A DNA stretch of 64,000 nt from Chlorobiaceae bacterium (GTDB lineage Bacteria; Bacteroidota; Chlorobiia; Chlorobiales; Chlorobiaceae): the NCBI GenBank assembly GCA_013335405.1, contig JAAXVR010000005.1, positions 1 to 64,000 of the forward strand. The letters are read 5' to 3'. Below, one piece after another: positions 25,668 to 35,555 of this stretch. Under the pieces are notes generated by a model, which saw nothing but the letters and a program-made list of their open reading frames with translations, did not search any database and had not been told where the DNA came from. Position 1 is the first letter of the stretch, and each line of letters starts with the position of its first letter. Made by a program: the position numbers and the translations under genes.

Positions 25668-26243
25668 TTATTGGGAAACTGACTTGACCTGTGAAAAATC
25701 GAGCTCGGTCGGCGTACTGCGGCCAAAGAAGCTTATCATAACCTTGACCTTCATCCTTTCGGTGCAGACATCGTGAACGACACCTGTCAGCGAACTGAAA
25801 GGACCATCGATGACCTTGACCGAATCACCGACCTTGAAAGGCGCCTCGATGACAGAACGGTGCTCCAGAACATTTTCAGGCTCCAGTATTTTTTCCACTT
25901 CTTCAGGGCGGAGCGGGGTGGGAACATCATCGACACCAAGAAAACCCATCACCGACGGTATATCGAGAATAAGGTTCCTTGTCTGCTTGTCAAGCACCGC
26001 CTCGATAAGCACATAACCCGGAAACGCGTTTTTCGTGAGGCTTCTTTTCTTTCCGTTCTTCACCTCGACGAAACGCTCGTAGGGAACGTAGACCTGCAGA
26101 ATCTTCTCTGCAAGGTTGCAGCGAAGCACTTCAGCCTCTATCCCTTCCTTGACCTTGCGCTCATGGCCAGAATATATCCTCAGCGCATACCAGTGCGGCA
26201 CCGGTATGCTTGGTGCTTCCGCAGCCTTTTTTCTTGGACTCAT
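25668..26243 (-). CDS. nusG: Transcription termination/antitermination protein NusG
   Basis: Elongation factor bridging RNA polymerase with Rho or the ribosome. 191 residues. The N-terminal NGN domain contains HWYALRIYSGHERKVKEGIE and FPGYVLIEAVLD. The C-terminal KOW domain contains VGDSVKVIDGPFSSLTGVVH. A short Lys/Ala leader (MSPRKKAAEAPSIP) precedes the domain. It is 22 bases downstream of secE. Confidence 0.97.
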   Translation of the reverse strand: MSPRKKAAEAPSIPVPHWYALRIYSGHERKVKEGIEAEVLRCNLAEKILQVYVPYERFVEVKNGKKRSLTKNAFPGYVLIEAVLDKQTRNLILDIPSVMGFLGVDDVPTPLRPEEVEKILEPENVLEHRSVIEAPFKVGDSVKVIDGPFSSLTGVVHDVCTERMKVKVMISFFGRSTPTELDFSQVKSVSQ

Positions 26244-26265
26244 CGAACCAGCCTCAACGTGTTTC

Positions 26266-26457
26266 TTACAATAACTTACCCATCACAAAATTGATCACCT
26301 GATCGACAACGAACGTGAACAGGGCAAGAATCCCTGAAACCGTCAGAACGACTACCGTCAGGTCCTTCGTTTCCTCTTTCGTCGGCCAGATAACTTTCCG
26401 CATCTCACTGACGACATCCCGATAATACTGATTTACCTTGCCGAAATATTTATTCAT
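26266..26457 (-). CDS. secE: Preprotein translocase subunit SecE
   Basis: Essential clamp subunit of the SecYEG protein-export channel. The ATG at 26457 gives 63 residues, the short one-helix SecE type. The amphipathic conserved segment EMRKVIWPTKEETKDLTVVV is followed by a single membrane helix (about 35-57). The open frame continues upstream into tRNA-Trp, so an earlier start is not acceptable. First protein gene of the operon that runs to rpoC. Confidence 0.93.
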   Translation of the reverse strand: MNKYFGKVNQYYRDVVSEMRKVIWPTKEETKDLTVVVLTVSGILALFTFVVDQVINFVMGKLL

Positions 26458-26502
26458 GAATGACAGCCCGGAATAATCTTCAGTAAAACCATACTCTCCA
26501 TG

Positions 26503-26575
26503 CACGTCAGGAGGGACTCGAACCCCCAACCTGCGGTTTTGGAGACCGCTGCTCTACCAATTAAGCTACTGACGT
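26503..26575 (-). tRNA. tRNA-Trp (CCA anticodon)
   Basis: 73-nt cloverleaf on the minus strand. Acceptor ACGTCAG pairs with CTGACGT, the anticodon stem GCGGT / ACCGC encloses the loop CTCCAAA with anticodon CCA, and the T loop is TTCGAGT. CCA is not encoded. It lies 45 bases ahead of the secE start. Confidence 0.96.
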
Positions 26576-26591
26576 ATCAACTCAAAACCTG

Positions 26592-26664
<73 letters not shown>

Positions 26665-26676
26665 CTTTGTAACGTG

Positions 26677-26759
26677 TGGGTAGGGGAGGATTCGAACCTC
26701 CGAAGACATATGTCGACAGATTTACAGTCTGTTGCGTTTAACCACTTCGCTACCTACCC
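26677..26759 (-). tRNA. tRNA-Tyr (GTA anticodon)
   Basis: 83-nt class II tRNA with a long variable arm on the minus strand: acceptor GGGTAGG / CCTACCC and discriminator A, anticodon GTA in the CAGACTGTAAATCTG arm, T loop TTCGAAT. CCA is not encoded. Confidence 0.96.
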
Positions 26760-26770
26760 AAGGCTTCATG

Positions 26771-26843
26771 AGCTGGTGATGGGACTCGAACCCGCAACCT
26801 GCTGATTACAAATCAGCTGCTCTACCAATTGAGCTACACCAGC
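26771..26843 (-). tRNA. tRNA-Thr (TGT anticodon)
   Basis: 73-nt cloverleaf on the minus strand: acceptor GCTGGTG / CACCAGC, anticodon stem GCTGA / TCAGC with loop TTTGTAA, anticodon TGT, T loop TTCGAGT. First tRNA of the cluster, 25 bases downstream of a probable promoter. Confidence 0.96.
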
Positions 26844-26868
26844 AGCTCATTTAAAAAACAGGGCAGGT

Positions 26869-26896
26869 AATATAATGAGTGGTTTTAAAAATTCAA
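26869..26896 (-). promoter_or_regulatory. Probable sigma-70 promoter of the tRNA-secE-rpoC operon
   Basis: On the minus strand TTGAAT (26896-26891) and TATATT (26874-26869) are separated by 16 bases. The expected transcription start is about 19 bases before the 5' end of tRNA-Thr. The site lies in the AT-rich gap after the SDR gene, where a new promoter is needed. Confidence 0.5.
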
Positions 26897-26915
26897 AGAA
26901 AAAAGGATTAATTTC

Positions 26916-27692
26916 TCATGCCCGTATGATTCCCGCAAAATAGCCCGAAAGCCTGACGGCAAATTTTCTTGATGCAAACCTTTGCGAAAAAGAAAGGACA
27001 GCGTCGAGCAGGGTCGGGAACACCCGAATTCTCTTGTTCTCGAACCCCCTGATTGCCGCTTGTACGACCTTGTCCGCACCGTATATCGGCAACCTGATGC
27101 CCGATGCGTCGTGGCCGGTCCGATCGAGGAACCCGGTATCGATAAAACCGGGACAGACCGCCAGAACCTTCACACGGCTTTTTCCGGCCTCGATGTGGAG
27201 CGCTTCGCTCAGCGTGATGAGAAAAGACTTCGTCGCCGAATAGAGGGCGAGTCCCGGTACTCCCTGCAGTCCTCCGAGTGAAGCGACGTTGATGATGCCA
27301 CCGCTTCGCGCCAGGATCATCGCCGGAAGAAACAGCCGGCAGAGACGGGCGGCAGCCATCATGTTGACGGTCATGATCTCGTCGAGCTTATCCGGAGGAA
27401 GCTGTCGAAACTCCCCTGCCCTGGACAAGCCCGCGCAATTGACCAGCAGGTCTATGTCCAGCCGCTGATCACGGCAGTAGATGAAAATACGGGAAGGAGC
27501 GTCTGCATCGTTCAGATCGGCCCTGAAGACGCGGACGTCCGTCCCGTGCTTCGCGCGAAGTTCAGAGGCAAGAAGCTGCATCTTCTCTTCCGAACGGGCA
27601 ACAAGAACAAGGTTGTGTCCCCTTCGGGCAAACTCGAGGGCAAAGGTTTCGCCTATTCCCATGGAAGCCCCGGTTATAAGGGTATAGGGCAT
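26916..27692 (-). CDS. Short-chain dehydrogenase/reductase of unknown substrate
   Basis: A 258-residue classical SDR. The NAD(P)-binding TGASMGIG lies near residue 7-14, LVNCAG near 85, the catalytic Ser in GGIINVASLGG, and the YSATK pair (Tyr and Lys) near 151-155. The ATG at 27692 (MPYTLITGASMG) is used; the frame could extend four codons to a TTG. An Arg/Lys-rich and hydrophobic C-terminus (RFASRKFAVRLSGYFAGII) resembles membrane-associated acyl or ketosphinganine-type reductases. Substrate unknown. It follows the ispG stop within 16 bases, so the two are probably co-transcribed. Confidence 0.88.
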   Translation of the reverse strand: MPYTLITGASMGIGETFALEFARRGHNLVLVARSEEKMQLLASELRAKHGTDVRVFRADLNDADAPSRIFIYCRDQRLDIDLLVNCAGLSRAGEFRQLPPDKLDEIMTVNMMAAARLCRLFLPAMILARSGGIINVASLGGLQGVPGLALYSATKSFLITLSEALHIEAGKSRVKVLAVCPGFIDTGFLDRTGHDASGIRLPIYGADKVVQAAIRGFENKRIRVFPTLLDAVLSFSQRFASRKFAVRLSGYFAGIIRA

Positions 27693-27707
27693 GCGCGTAT
27701 GCAACCT

Positions 27708-29750
27708 TCAGGCGGGATCAACCCATTTACCACGCTCCCTGATGAGGGCAATCAGCCGGTCGACAGCCTGGTCTTCGGCAATGTTCTCTGCTACGCACTC
27801 GCGACCGACATAGAGGCTGATGCGGTTCCTGCCCGCCCCAACATACCCGAAATCCGCATCGGCCATTTCGCCGGGACCGTTGACGATGCATCCCATGATA
27901 CCAATCTTCAGGCCTTTGAGGTGGCCGGTCCTCTTCTTGATGGCCGCCGTTGCATGCTCGAGATCGAAATAGGTTCTGCCGCATCCGGGACAGGAGATGA
28001 ATTCGGTCCTTGACATCCGGACCCTGGCCCCCTGGAGGATGTTGTACGCGAGACTGATTTCATCCTGTGCCGCCAGCGGGGTTTCGAGCGCCAGCAAGTC
28101 CCCGATTCCATCGCAGAACAGTGTACCGGTCTGAATGGAACTTTCGATGAGGGTATCGAGTCTGTCTGCGGAATTGCCCCTGTAGCGCACTGCCACAGGG
28201 TAATCGATACCCCTGCTTCTGAACACCTGGACAAGTTTGCGCACGGCGAACACCGTCTGGCTCGATATGACCGAGAAGAGGAGCTTCTGAACGCCCATGT
28301 CCCGAAGTTTACCGGCAATGCTCCCGAGCACTTCGGCTGGTACTGAAATACCTGTATTCTCATGGACGAAGGAAAGTTCGACGACAGCTCGACGCGGAGC
28401 AGCAAGGGCTCCGGGCAGCACGTTTCCGATCTGCTCACCCTCCCTGATGTCGAGTCTCGCTTTCGCCACCTTGTCGAGCAGCCTCAGGAAAAGCGAACTA
28501 TCCGACGTGGAAGCTGAAACACGGGAAGCATCATCCCCGAGATCCGCAAGCAGTTTTTCGAGCATACGGAGATCGGTTTCCGAATCCACACGGACATCGG
28601 CAATTTCGGACCTTATGGCATTCCCGGGTTCAAGTCTGGCGGATGTTTCCGCCAGCGCCGCTTCAGGTGCGCCCAGCGGAGCGTGTACGCCGGTTTCCAC
28701 TAACGGAACACGGTCGCCGCCCGCTTCAAGATCATCAATGGCTAACGGTATCGAGGACCTTCTGCTGTATGAAAACGGAGCAAAGGGGAGCTCTTCGCCC
28801 GAAAGCAGGCCCTGAGGCGTTATCCGGTTCCTGCTCTCGACAACCTGTTTCAGCGGGATGCTTCCCCGATCACCTTTGACCAAATGGAAATCGTTGTACT
28901 TTTTTACGATAGCGAAACCCACCGGCACTTCGTTCACCGGATCTTCGGTAAGGGAAACCCTGATGGTATCGCCAAGTCCGTCTTCGAGCAGCGCCCCGAT
29001 TCCCATGGCCGACTTGACGCGGCCCTCATCCCCGTCTCCGGCTTCGGTCACGCCGAGGTGCAGCGGATAGGCATAACGCAGTTCACTGTCGGCTTTTTCC
29101 ACAAGCAACCGGTATGCCTGAATCATAACGCGGACATTGGAGGATTTCATGGAAAACAGCAGTTCATGGTATCCCATATCCTCGCAGATTCTTGCGAACT
29201 CAAGCGCTGCCTCGGCCATTCCTTCCGGAGAGTTGCCGTAACGACTCACGACCCTGTCCGAAAGCGATCCGTGGTTCGTCCCTATCCTCATCGATGCGCC
29301 GTACGTTCGCGCTTTTTCAACCAGCGGAGCAAACTCTTCGCGGACATGTTCAAGTTCCTGCAGGTATTCGGCATCAGAATACCTCTCGGCGGAAAACTTC
29401 TGCTTCGTTGCATAGTTCCCGGGATTGACACGGATGTTTTCGACAAACTCAACAGCTTTCAATGCCGCACGTGCCGAAAAATGGATGTCCGCGACAAGCG
29501 GCGTGTCTATGCCGTCACGACGGAGCCGCTCCCTGATGACGCCGAGGTTTTCGGCATCCTTTTCTGTTGGCACGGTCAGACGGATAATTTCGCATCCTGC
29601 CTCGTAAAGAGATCTGCACTGCCTGACTGTTGCTTCGGTATCCATGGTGTGGGTGTTGGTCATGGATTCCACCCTGATTGGCTGGTACCCGCCCAGCGCA
29701 ATCTTGCCGAATGAGATTTCACGGGTCAGGCGACGACGGTACTGATACAT
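27708..29750 (-). CDS. ispG: 4-hydroxy-3-methylbut-2-enyl diphosphate synthase, long plant-type
   Basis: Converts MEcPP to HMBPP in the methylerythritol phosphate pathway, using a [4Fe-4S] cluster and reduced ferredoxin or flavodoxin. This pathway supplies the isoprenoids of chlorophyll tails, carotenoids and quinones. The 680 residues start MYQYRRRLTREISFGKIALG at the ATG at 29750. The TIM-barrel core holds VESMTNTHTMDTEATVRQ. A large insert of about 300 residues, as in plants, Chlamydia and Bacteroidetes/Chlorobi, separates it from the cluster domain with FISCPGCGRTYFD and IGIMGCIVNGPGEMADADFG. The DivIC-like gene ends 28 bases upstream. Confidence 0.95.
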   Translation of the reverse strand: MYQYRRRLTREISFGKIALGGYQPIRVESMTNTHTMDTEATVRQCRSLYEAGCEIIRLTVPTEKDAENLGVIRERLRRDGIDTPLVADIHFSARAALKAVEFVENIRVNPGNYATKQKFSAERYSDAEYLQELEHVREEFAPLVEKARTYGASMRIGTNHGSLSDRVVSRYGNSPEGMAEAALEFARICEDMGYHELLFSMKSSNVRVMIQAYRLLVEKADSELRYAYPLHLGVTEAGDGDEGRVKSAMGIGALLEDGLGDTIRVSLTEDPVNEVPVGFAIVKKYNDFHLVKGDRGSIPLKQVVESRNRITPQGLLSGEELPFAPFSYSRRSSIPLAIDDLEAGGDRVPLVETGVHAPLGAPEAALAETSARLEPGNAIRSEIADVRVDSETDLRMLEKLLADLGDDASRVSASTSDSSLFLRLLDKVAKARLDIREGEQIGNVLPGALAAPRRAVVELSFVHENTGISVPAEVLGSIAGKLRDMGVQKLLFSVISSQTVFAVRKLVQVFRSRGIDYPVAVRYRGNSADRLDTLIESSIQTGTLFCDGIGDLLALETPLAAQDEISLAYNILQGARVRMSRTEFISCPGCGRTYFDLEHATAAIKKRTGHLKGLKIGIMGCIVNGPGEMADADFGYVGAGRNRISLYVGRECVAENIAEDQAVDRLIALIRERGKWVDPA

Positions 29751-29778
29751 TGGATAGATGAAAATATTGGATGAATAA

Positions 29779-30087
29779 CTACTTATCCCTGATAATGAAA
29801 AGAGTCTCTCCCTCCTTGCGGAAATTGTATTTCTCCCTCGCAGCTTTTTCGACACTGTCGGGATCTTTGGCATGCTGAATGCGAAGTTCGTTTTCCTCCA
29901 CCCTTTTCCGGACGGTTTTCAGCCGTTCGACCAGAATGCGTTGCTCCGCCTCCATACGGATCCTTTTTACAATACCGAAGTCGTCAAAGAGAAACCAGAT
30001 AATGAACAGGACAAATGCCACCCGAAAAAATATTTGTTTCGGATTGGTACGCAGATGATCCCAGAGCTTGTTGAAAAATTTTTTCAC
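29779..30087 (-). CDS. DivIC/FtsB-like septum formation initiator protein
   Basis: A 102-residue single-pass membrane protein. A basic cytoplasmic start (MKKFFNKLWDHLRTNPKQ) leads to a membrane helix (about 19-36), a coiled coil (MEAEQRILVERLKTVRKRVE, 45-64) and the family end DSVEKAAREKYNFRKEGETL. It belongs to the FtsB/DivIC family that forms the FtsQLB divisome complex. It sits between eno and ispG, as ftsB sits near eno and the isoprenoid genes ispDF in E. coli. Confidence 0.88.
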   Translation of the reverse strand: MKKFFNKLWDHLRTNPKQIFFRVAFVLFIIWFLFDDFGIVKRIRMEAEQRILVERLKTVRKRVEENELRIQHAKDPDSVEKAAREKYNFRKEGETLFIIRDK

Positions 30088-30154
30088 GCCTTCAATTCAC
30101 TTTCATTCCTGGAGCAAGGGGAGATCGGGCGATAGCGGTATAAACGAAGATAAT

Positions 30155-30193
30155 CACAAGGGGAACCCCGGTAATCGGGGTCCCCCATTTGTG
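30155..30193. terminator. Strong hairpin between eno and the DivIC-like gene
   Basis: An interrupted inverted repeat with a G/C core, CCCCG / CGGGG around GTAAT, extended by GGGG / CCCC and CACAA / TTGTG arms. No good T-run follows on the minus strand. It may be a weak terminator or an RNA-processing or stability element after eno. Confidence 0.45.
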
Positions 30194-30210
30194 CAAACTG
30201 CCGGGGAGCG

Positions 30211-31665
<1,455 letters not shown>

Positions 31666-31759
31666 TCAAGTTCCGTTTTCCGCATGTGAACCGCATCACC
31701 ATGATCTTCTCAAGCAATGGCCGCAAGATCACCAATAAATCCAACCAAGGAGTCCAGCC

Positions 31760-33847
31760 ATGCAAGCCGTACAACCGGACAAACTGCGCAACATCGTCAT
31801 TACTGGTCACGCCGGCTGCGGCAAGACTGTGCTTTCGGAGTCGCTCGCCCTTACCATGGGCGTCATCAACCGCCTCGGAAGCATTGATGAGGGAACAACC
31901 ATCTCGGATTATTCCGCAGATGAAATCCAGAAAAAACACAGCCTGAACACCAGCCTTATTCACGGATTCTGGAACGAACAGAAAATAAACATCATCGACA
32001 CGCCGGGACTTCTCGATTTCCACGGCGACGTGAAATCGGCGATGCGGATTGCCGACACCGTGCTCATCACCGTGAACGCTTCAACCGGTGTGGAAGTCGG
32101 TACAGACACGATCTGGGAATATACCAGAGAATATTACAAACCGACCATGTTCATCCTTACGAAGCTCGATGCAGACAGGGCAAGCTTCAACGAAACCATA
32201 CAGCAGCTCAGGGACCATTTCGGGCATCTGGTGACCCCGATACAGTTCCCCATTGAAGAAGGCCTCGGACATCATGCCCTCATCGACATCCTGCTCATGA
32301 AACAGCTCGAATTCACTCCTGACAGGCCCGGCAGCATGACGGTTTCCGATATTCCCGACCTCTACCTGAAAAAAGCTGAAGAGCTGCACCAACAGCTTGT
32401 CGAAACGGTCGCGGAAACCGACGAAGGTCTGATGAACAAGTTTTTCGAGGAAGGCAACCTTTCCGAGGATGAGCTGCGCAACGGCATTAAATCAGCCCTG
32501 GTCACGCGTACCTTTTTCCCGGTTTTCTGCACCTCTCCCCTGCACCTTATCGGCACGGAACGCCTCCTCAACGTCATCACGAACATCTGCCCTTCACCCA
32601 TTGAGCGTGGCCCCGAACATGGCATCTGCACGCTCGACGAAACCGAAAAACTCTTGCAGCCGGATCCTCAGGGACCGACAATCGCTTTTATCTTCAAGAC
32701 GATGTCAGAACCGAGGGTTGGAGAAGTCTCCTACCTCCGTGTCTACTCGGGTCATCTCGAATCAGGCCATGAGCTGATCGATGTCCAGACCGGCCAGATT
32801 GAAAAACCCGGCCAGGTCTATACCATGCTCGGCCAGAAAAAAATACCGGTCGACAGCCTGCTTGCCGGAGATATCGGCATGGTCGTGAAGCTTAAAGACG
32901 CTCACACGAACGACACCCTCGCCGACAAGGGAACAAGTTGCAGGATCAGCCCCATTATTTTCCCGGAACCGATGCTGGCCACGGCAATCATACCGGTTGC
33001 CCAGGGTGACGAGGAAAAAATCTCTGTCGGCCTTCATCATCTGCACGAAGAAGATCCGAGTTTCACGATCGAGCATGACGTCGAGTTCAACCAGACCATC
33101 CTGAAAACGCTCGGGGAATCCCATCTCGATACCATCATCAGCAGACTCCAGGCAAAATTCAACGTGAAGGTCGATATCGCCCCGATCAAGATACCCTATC
33201 GTGAAACGATCCGTATCGCCTCTTCGTCTCAAGGCAAATACAAAAAACAGTCCGGCGGCCGAGGCCAGTACGGGGATGTGTGGGTCCGCCTCGAACCCCT
33301 TGCCAGGGACTCCGGCTTTGCATTCGCAAGCGAAGTTGTCGGCGGTGTCGTGCCGACGCGTTACATACCCGCTGTCGAAAAGGGTCTTCGCGAATCTATT
33401 GTCAGCGGCGTCCTTGCCGGGTATCCGGTTGTCGATCTGAAAGCGGTAGCGTATGACGGTTCGCACCATCCGGTGGACAGCTCTGAATTCGCTTTCAAAA
33501 TCGCTGCGAGCATGGCATTCAAGAACGCATTCGACAAGGCTAAACCGTTCCTCCTCGAACCGATTTATGCCCTGCAGGTTTATGCTCCCGATCAATATAC
33601 CGGTGAAATTGTTGGTGATATTTCAAGCAAGCGAGGCAAAATACTCGGCATGGATGCCGACGTGAGGATGCAGGTTATCAGGGCTCTCATACCACAGGCG
33701 GCTCTGACCACTTTCCACCATGCTCTGACTCGTCTCACACAGAGCAGGGCGAGGTATTCCTACAAATTCAGCCATTACGAAGAAGCGCCACCCGATATCG
33801 CCCAGCAGATCATCAGTTCGAAAGAGAAAGAGACCGGCGAAAAATAA
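31760..33847 (+). CDS. Elongation factor G-like GTPase (non-canonical paralogue)
   Basis: A 695-residue five-domain protein of the EF-G family. The P-loop is GHAGCGKT (16-23), G3 is DTPG (near 79) and G4 reads TKLD (near 133) instead of the usual NKxD. Domain IV contains SGGRGQYGDVWVRLEP, and the C-terminal domain is EF-G-like (PIYALQVYAPDQYTGEIVGD). The divergent G motifs and the separate location from any str operon mark it as the EF-G-like paralogue, not the main translocase. Role unknown; tetracycline-protection or ribosome-associated functions have been suggested for relatives. A clear AAGGAG precedes the ATG. A hairpin terminator follows. Confidence 0.88.
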   Translation: MQAVQPDKLRNIVITGHAGCGKTVLSESLALTMGVINRLGSIDEGTTISDYSADEIQKKHSLNTSLIHGFWNEQKINIIDTPGLLDFHGDVKSAMRIADTVLITVNASTGVEVGTDTIWEYTREYYKPTMFILTKLDADRASFNETIQQLRDHFGHLVTPIQFPIEEGLGHHALIDILLMKQLEFTPDRPGSMTVSDIPDLYLKKAEELHQQLVETVAETDEGLMNKFFEEGNLSEDELRNGIKSALVTRTFFPVFCTSPLHLIGTERLLNVITNICPSPIERGPEHGICTLDETEKLLQPDPQGPTIAFIFKTMSEPRVGEVSYLRVYSGHLESGHELIDVQTGQIEKPGQVYTMLGQKKIPVDSLLAGDIGMVVKLKDAHTNDTLADKGTSCRISPIIFPEPMLATAIIPVAQGDEEKISVGLHHLHEEDPSFTIEHDVEFNQTILKTLGESHLDTIISRLQAKFNVKVDIAPIKIPYRETIRIASSSQGKYKKQSGGRGQYGDVWVRLEPLARDSGFAFASEVVGGVVPTRYIPAVEKGLRESIVSGVLAGYPVVDLKAVAYDGSHHPVDSSEFAFKIAASMAFKNAFDKAKPFLLEPIYALQVYAPDQYTGEIVGDISSKRGKILGMDADVRMQVIRALIPQAALTTFHHALTRLTQSRARYSYKFSHYEEAPPDIAQQIISSKEKETGEK

Positions 33848-33855
33848 AGGACTGC

Positions 33856-33890
33856 GAGGAGATCCCGGTCAATACATCCGGGATCTCCTC
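33856..33890. terminator. Bidirectional terminator after the EF-G-like gene
   Basis: Perfect 13-bp stem GAGGAGATCCCGG / CCGGGATCTCCTC with a 9-base loop, followed by a pyrimidine tract on the plus strand. It separates two convergent genes. Confidence 0.8.
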
Positions 33891-33901
33891 CTCCTTTCTC
33901 C

Positions 33902-34660
33902 CTAAAGCATTCCGAAAAGCGATTTTATCTTCAGCCACCAGACAATCCAAATCGCTTCCCTGATATTTTTTTTGGTCATTTTCGATTTTCCTACTGATCT
34001 GTCGACAAAGACAATAGGAATTTCTCTTATGGTATATCCTTTTTTCCATACCCTGTAATTCATCTCGATCTGAAAGGAATAACCCTGTGAATTAATCTTT
34101 TCGAGATCGAGAGATCGGAGCACTTCCGAGCTGAAACACTTGTAACCGCTCGTTGGATCATCAACAGGCATGCCTGTAATAATTCCTGTATAGAAACTTG
34201 CCATTCTTGAAAGGATCAGCCTGCCGAGCGGCCAGTTCACGACATTTACGGTATTGTTCATATATCTCGAACCTATGACAAGCCCTGGTTCGAGCTCGAT
34301 GGCATCGATAAACTGCCTGATGATTTTGGGGTCATGGGAAAAATCGGCATCCATTTCAATGATATATCTGTACCCTTTATCGAGGGCATACCTGAAACCG
34401 CGGATATATGCCGTTCCAAGTCCCAGCTTTCTCTCCCTCCTGATGAGGCATAAGCCTGCAATTTTTTCCTGAAGGGAAGCGACAATTGCAGAGGTTCCGT
34501 CCGGCGAGTTATCGTCAATCACGAGGATATCGAGTTCACCGGCATAAAGCGTGTAAAGCTCGCCAATCAGCTTTCCTATATTTTCTGACTCGTTGTAGGT
34601 GGGAATGATGACAAGCGCCCTTGCTCGCGGTTCTTGTCCTGAATCATTGATCAAAGACAT
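33902..34660 (-). CDS. Family 2 glycosyltransferase, polyprenol-phosphate mannose/glucose synthase-like
   Basis: A 252-residue GT-A fold transferase of the dolichol-phosphate mannosyltransferase type. The nucleotide-binding VIIPTYNESENIGKLI lies near 18-33, LDILVIDDNSPDGT near 45, the metal-binding IEMDADFSHDP near 98-108, and YSFQIEMNYRVWKKGY near 195. No C-terminal membrane helices are seen, as in the short Dpm1 class. It probably moves a sugar from GDP or UDP onto a polyprenyl phosphate for cell-surface glycans; the sugar is not known. Convergent with the EF-G-like gene. Confidence 0.87.
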   Translation of the reverse strand: MSLINDSGQEPRARALVIIPTYNESENIGKLIGELYTLYAGELDILVIDDNSPDGTSAIVASLQEKIAGLCLIRRERKLGLGTAYIRGFRYALDKGYRYIIEMDADFSHDPKIIRQFIDAIELEPGLVIGSRYMNNTVNVVNWPLGRLILSRMASFYTGIITGMPVDDPTSGYKCFSSEVLRSLDLEKINSQGYSFQIEMNYRVWKKGYTIREIPIVFVDRSVGKSKMTKKNIREAIWIVWWLKIKSLFGML

Positions 34661-34691
34661 ATGCAGTTTCTTTTCCGGAGAACCGGTGAAT

Positions 34692-34728
34692 AAAAAAAAA
34701 GCATTGCTTCAGGAAAGAAGCAATGCTT
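34692..34728 (-). terminator. Terminator of the pscAB operon
   Basis: Read on the minus strand, perfect 12-bp stem AAGCATTGCTTC / GAAGCAATGCTT, loop TTTCCT, then a run of T. It lies 32 bases after the pscB stop. Confidence 0.92.
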
Positions 34729-34760
34729 GAAACGATATGGAATGAACAGGAATAACCCTG

Positions 34761-35465
34761 TTACCTGACTTCACGGTGGAACCTGTGAAGGAACCGGAGA
34801 TCAAAATCGAGCCTTTCAGGCGGAGTAAAGGAGAAATCAAGCACCTGGCCGTCCGGAAGCACTTCAAGAAGAGCACCGGAAGGACATTCGTCACCTGAAA
34901 AACAGGCTGAACAGGAAATGCAGGCATCCTGGTCGATATAGCAACGGAAACCGCCTTCCTGGACGTCCCCATAGAACTTGTAACCGATCGCATTGACCTT
35001 GGGCGGGCACTTGTCAAGACAGAGACCGCATCCCACGCAGAGGTTTTCGAGAATGAAATAATGCTTTTTCTCTCTCGGAGCCGCTTTTTTCAGTGGCTGT
35101 GCTGCAACAGGAGCTGCCTTCGCAGCCGGTGCAGCCGGTTTGGCTGCCGGCCCGCCACCTTCTTCCGGAGCGGCTTTCGGTGCAGGTTTTGCTGCGGCTT
35201 TCGGCGCTGGTTTCGGTGCGGCCTTGGGAGCGGCTTTCTTTACCGGCAGGGCGGATTCCTGTGGCAATCCGGTTCTTCCGAGGTTGACATTCAAAGGATC
35301 GAGCCGAAGCTTTCCTCCGGTATCCTTCGGCGCCTCCTTGGGTTTCGCCTTGACCTGCTTTGGTGCCGGAACCTCGCCCTTGGGTGCTCCACCCTTGGGT
35401 GCGGCCTCCGGAGCAGCTTTCGGTGGCGCTTTCGCTTTATCTGGCTGTTGTACAGGATCGGCCAT
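34761..35465 (-). CDS. pscB: Photosynthetic reaction centre P840 iron-sulfur subunit PscB
   Basis: Binds the terminal [4Fe-4S] clusters FA and FB that pass electrons from the homodimeric P840 core to soluble ferredoxin on the cytoplasmic side. 234 residues. Residues 1-132 are low-complexity Ala/Pro/Lys (for example KAAPKAAPKPAPKAAAKPAP). The C-terminal domain has C143-x2-C146-x2-C149-x3-C153-P and C182-x2-C185-x2-C188-x4-C194-P, with one extra residue in the last gap as in known PscB. pscA lies 90 bases upstream, separated by a stem-loop. The order and content identify a green sulfur bacterium. Confidence 0.96.
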   Translation of the reverse strand: MADPVQQPDKAKAPPKAAPEAAPKGGAPKGEVPAPKQVKAKPKEAPKDTGGKLRLDPLNVNLGRTGLPQESALPVKKAAPKAAPKPAPKAAAKPAPKAAPEEGGGPAAKPAAPAAKAAPVAAQPLKKAAPREKKHYFILENLCVGCGLCLDKCPPKVNAIGYKFYGDVQEGGFRCYIDQDACISCSACFSGDECPSGALLEVLPDGQVLDFSFTPPERLDFDLRFLHRFHREVR

Positions 35466-35517
35466 AAAAACCCTCCTCTTTAATTACATGATAAACGTTT
35501 AAGTGTCAATCAACACC

Positions 35518-35544
35518 AGCCGGAAGCTGATATCGCTTCCGGCT
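35518..35544 (-). terminator. Intercistronic stem-loop between pscA and pscB
   Basis: Perfect 10-bp stem AGCCGGAAGC / GCTTCCGGCT with a 7-base loop, 12 bases after the pscA stop. No T-run follows on the minus strand, so complete termination is unlikely. It could cause partial termination or protect the upstream message, giving more PscA than PscB. Confidence 0.6.
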
Positions 35545-35555
35545 GTGCATGGAAC

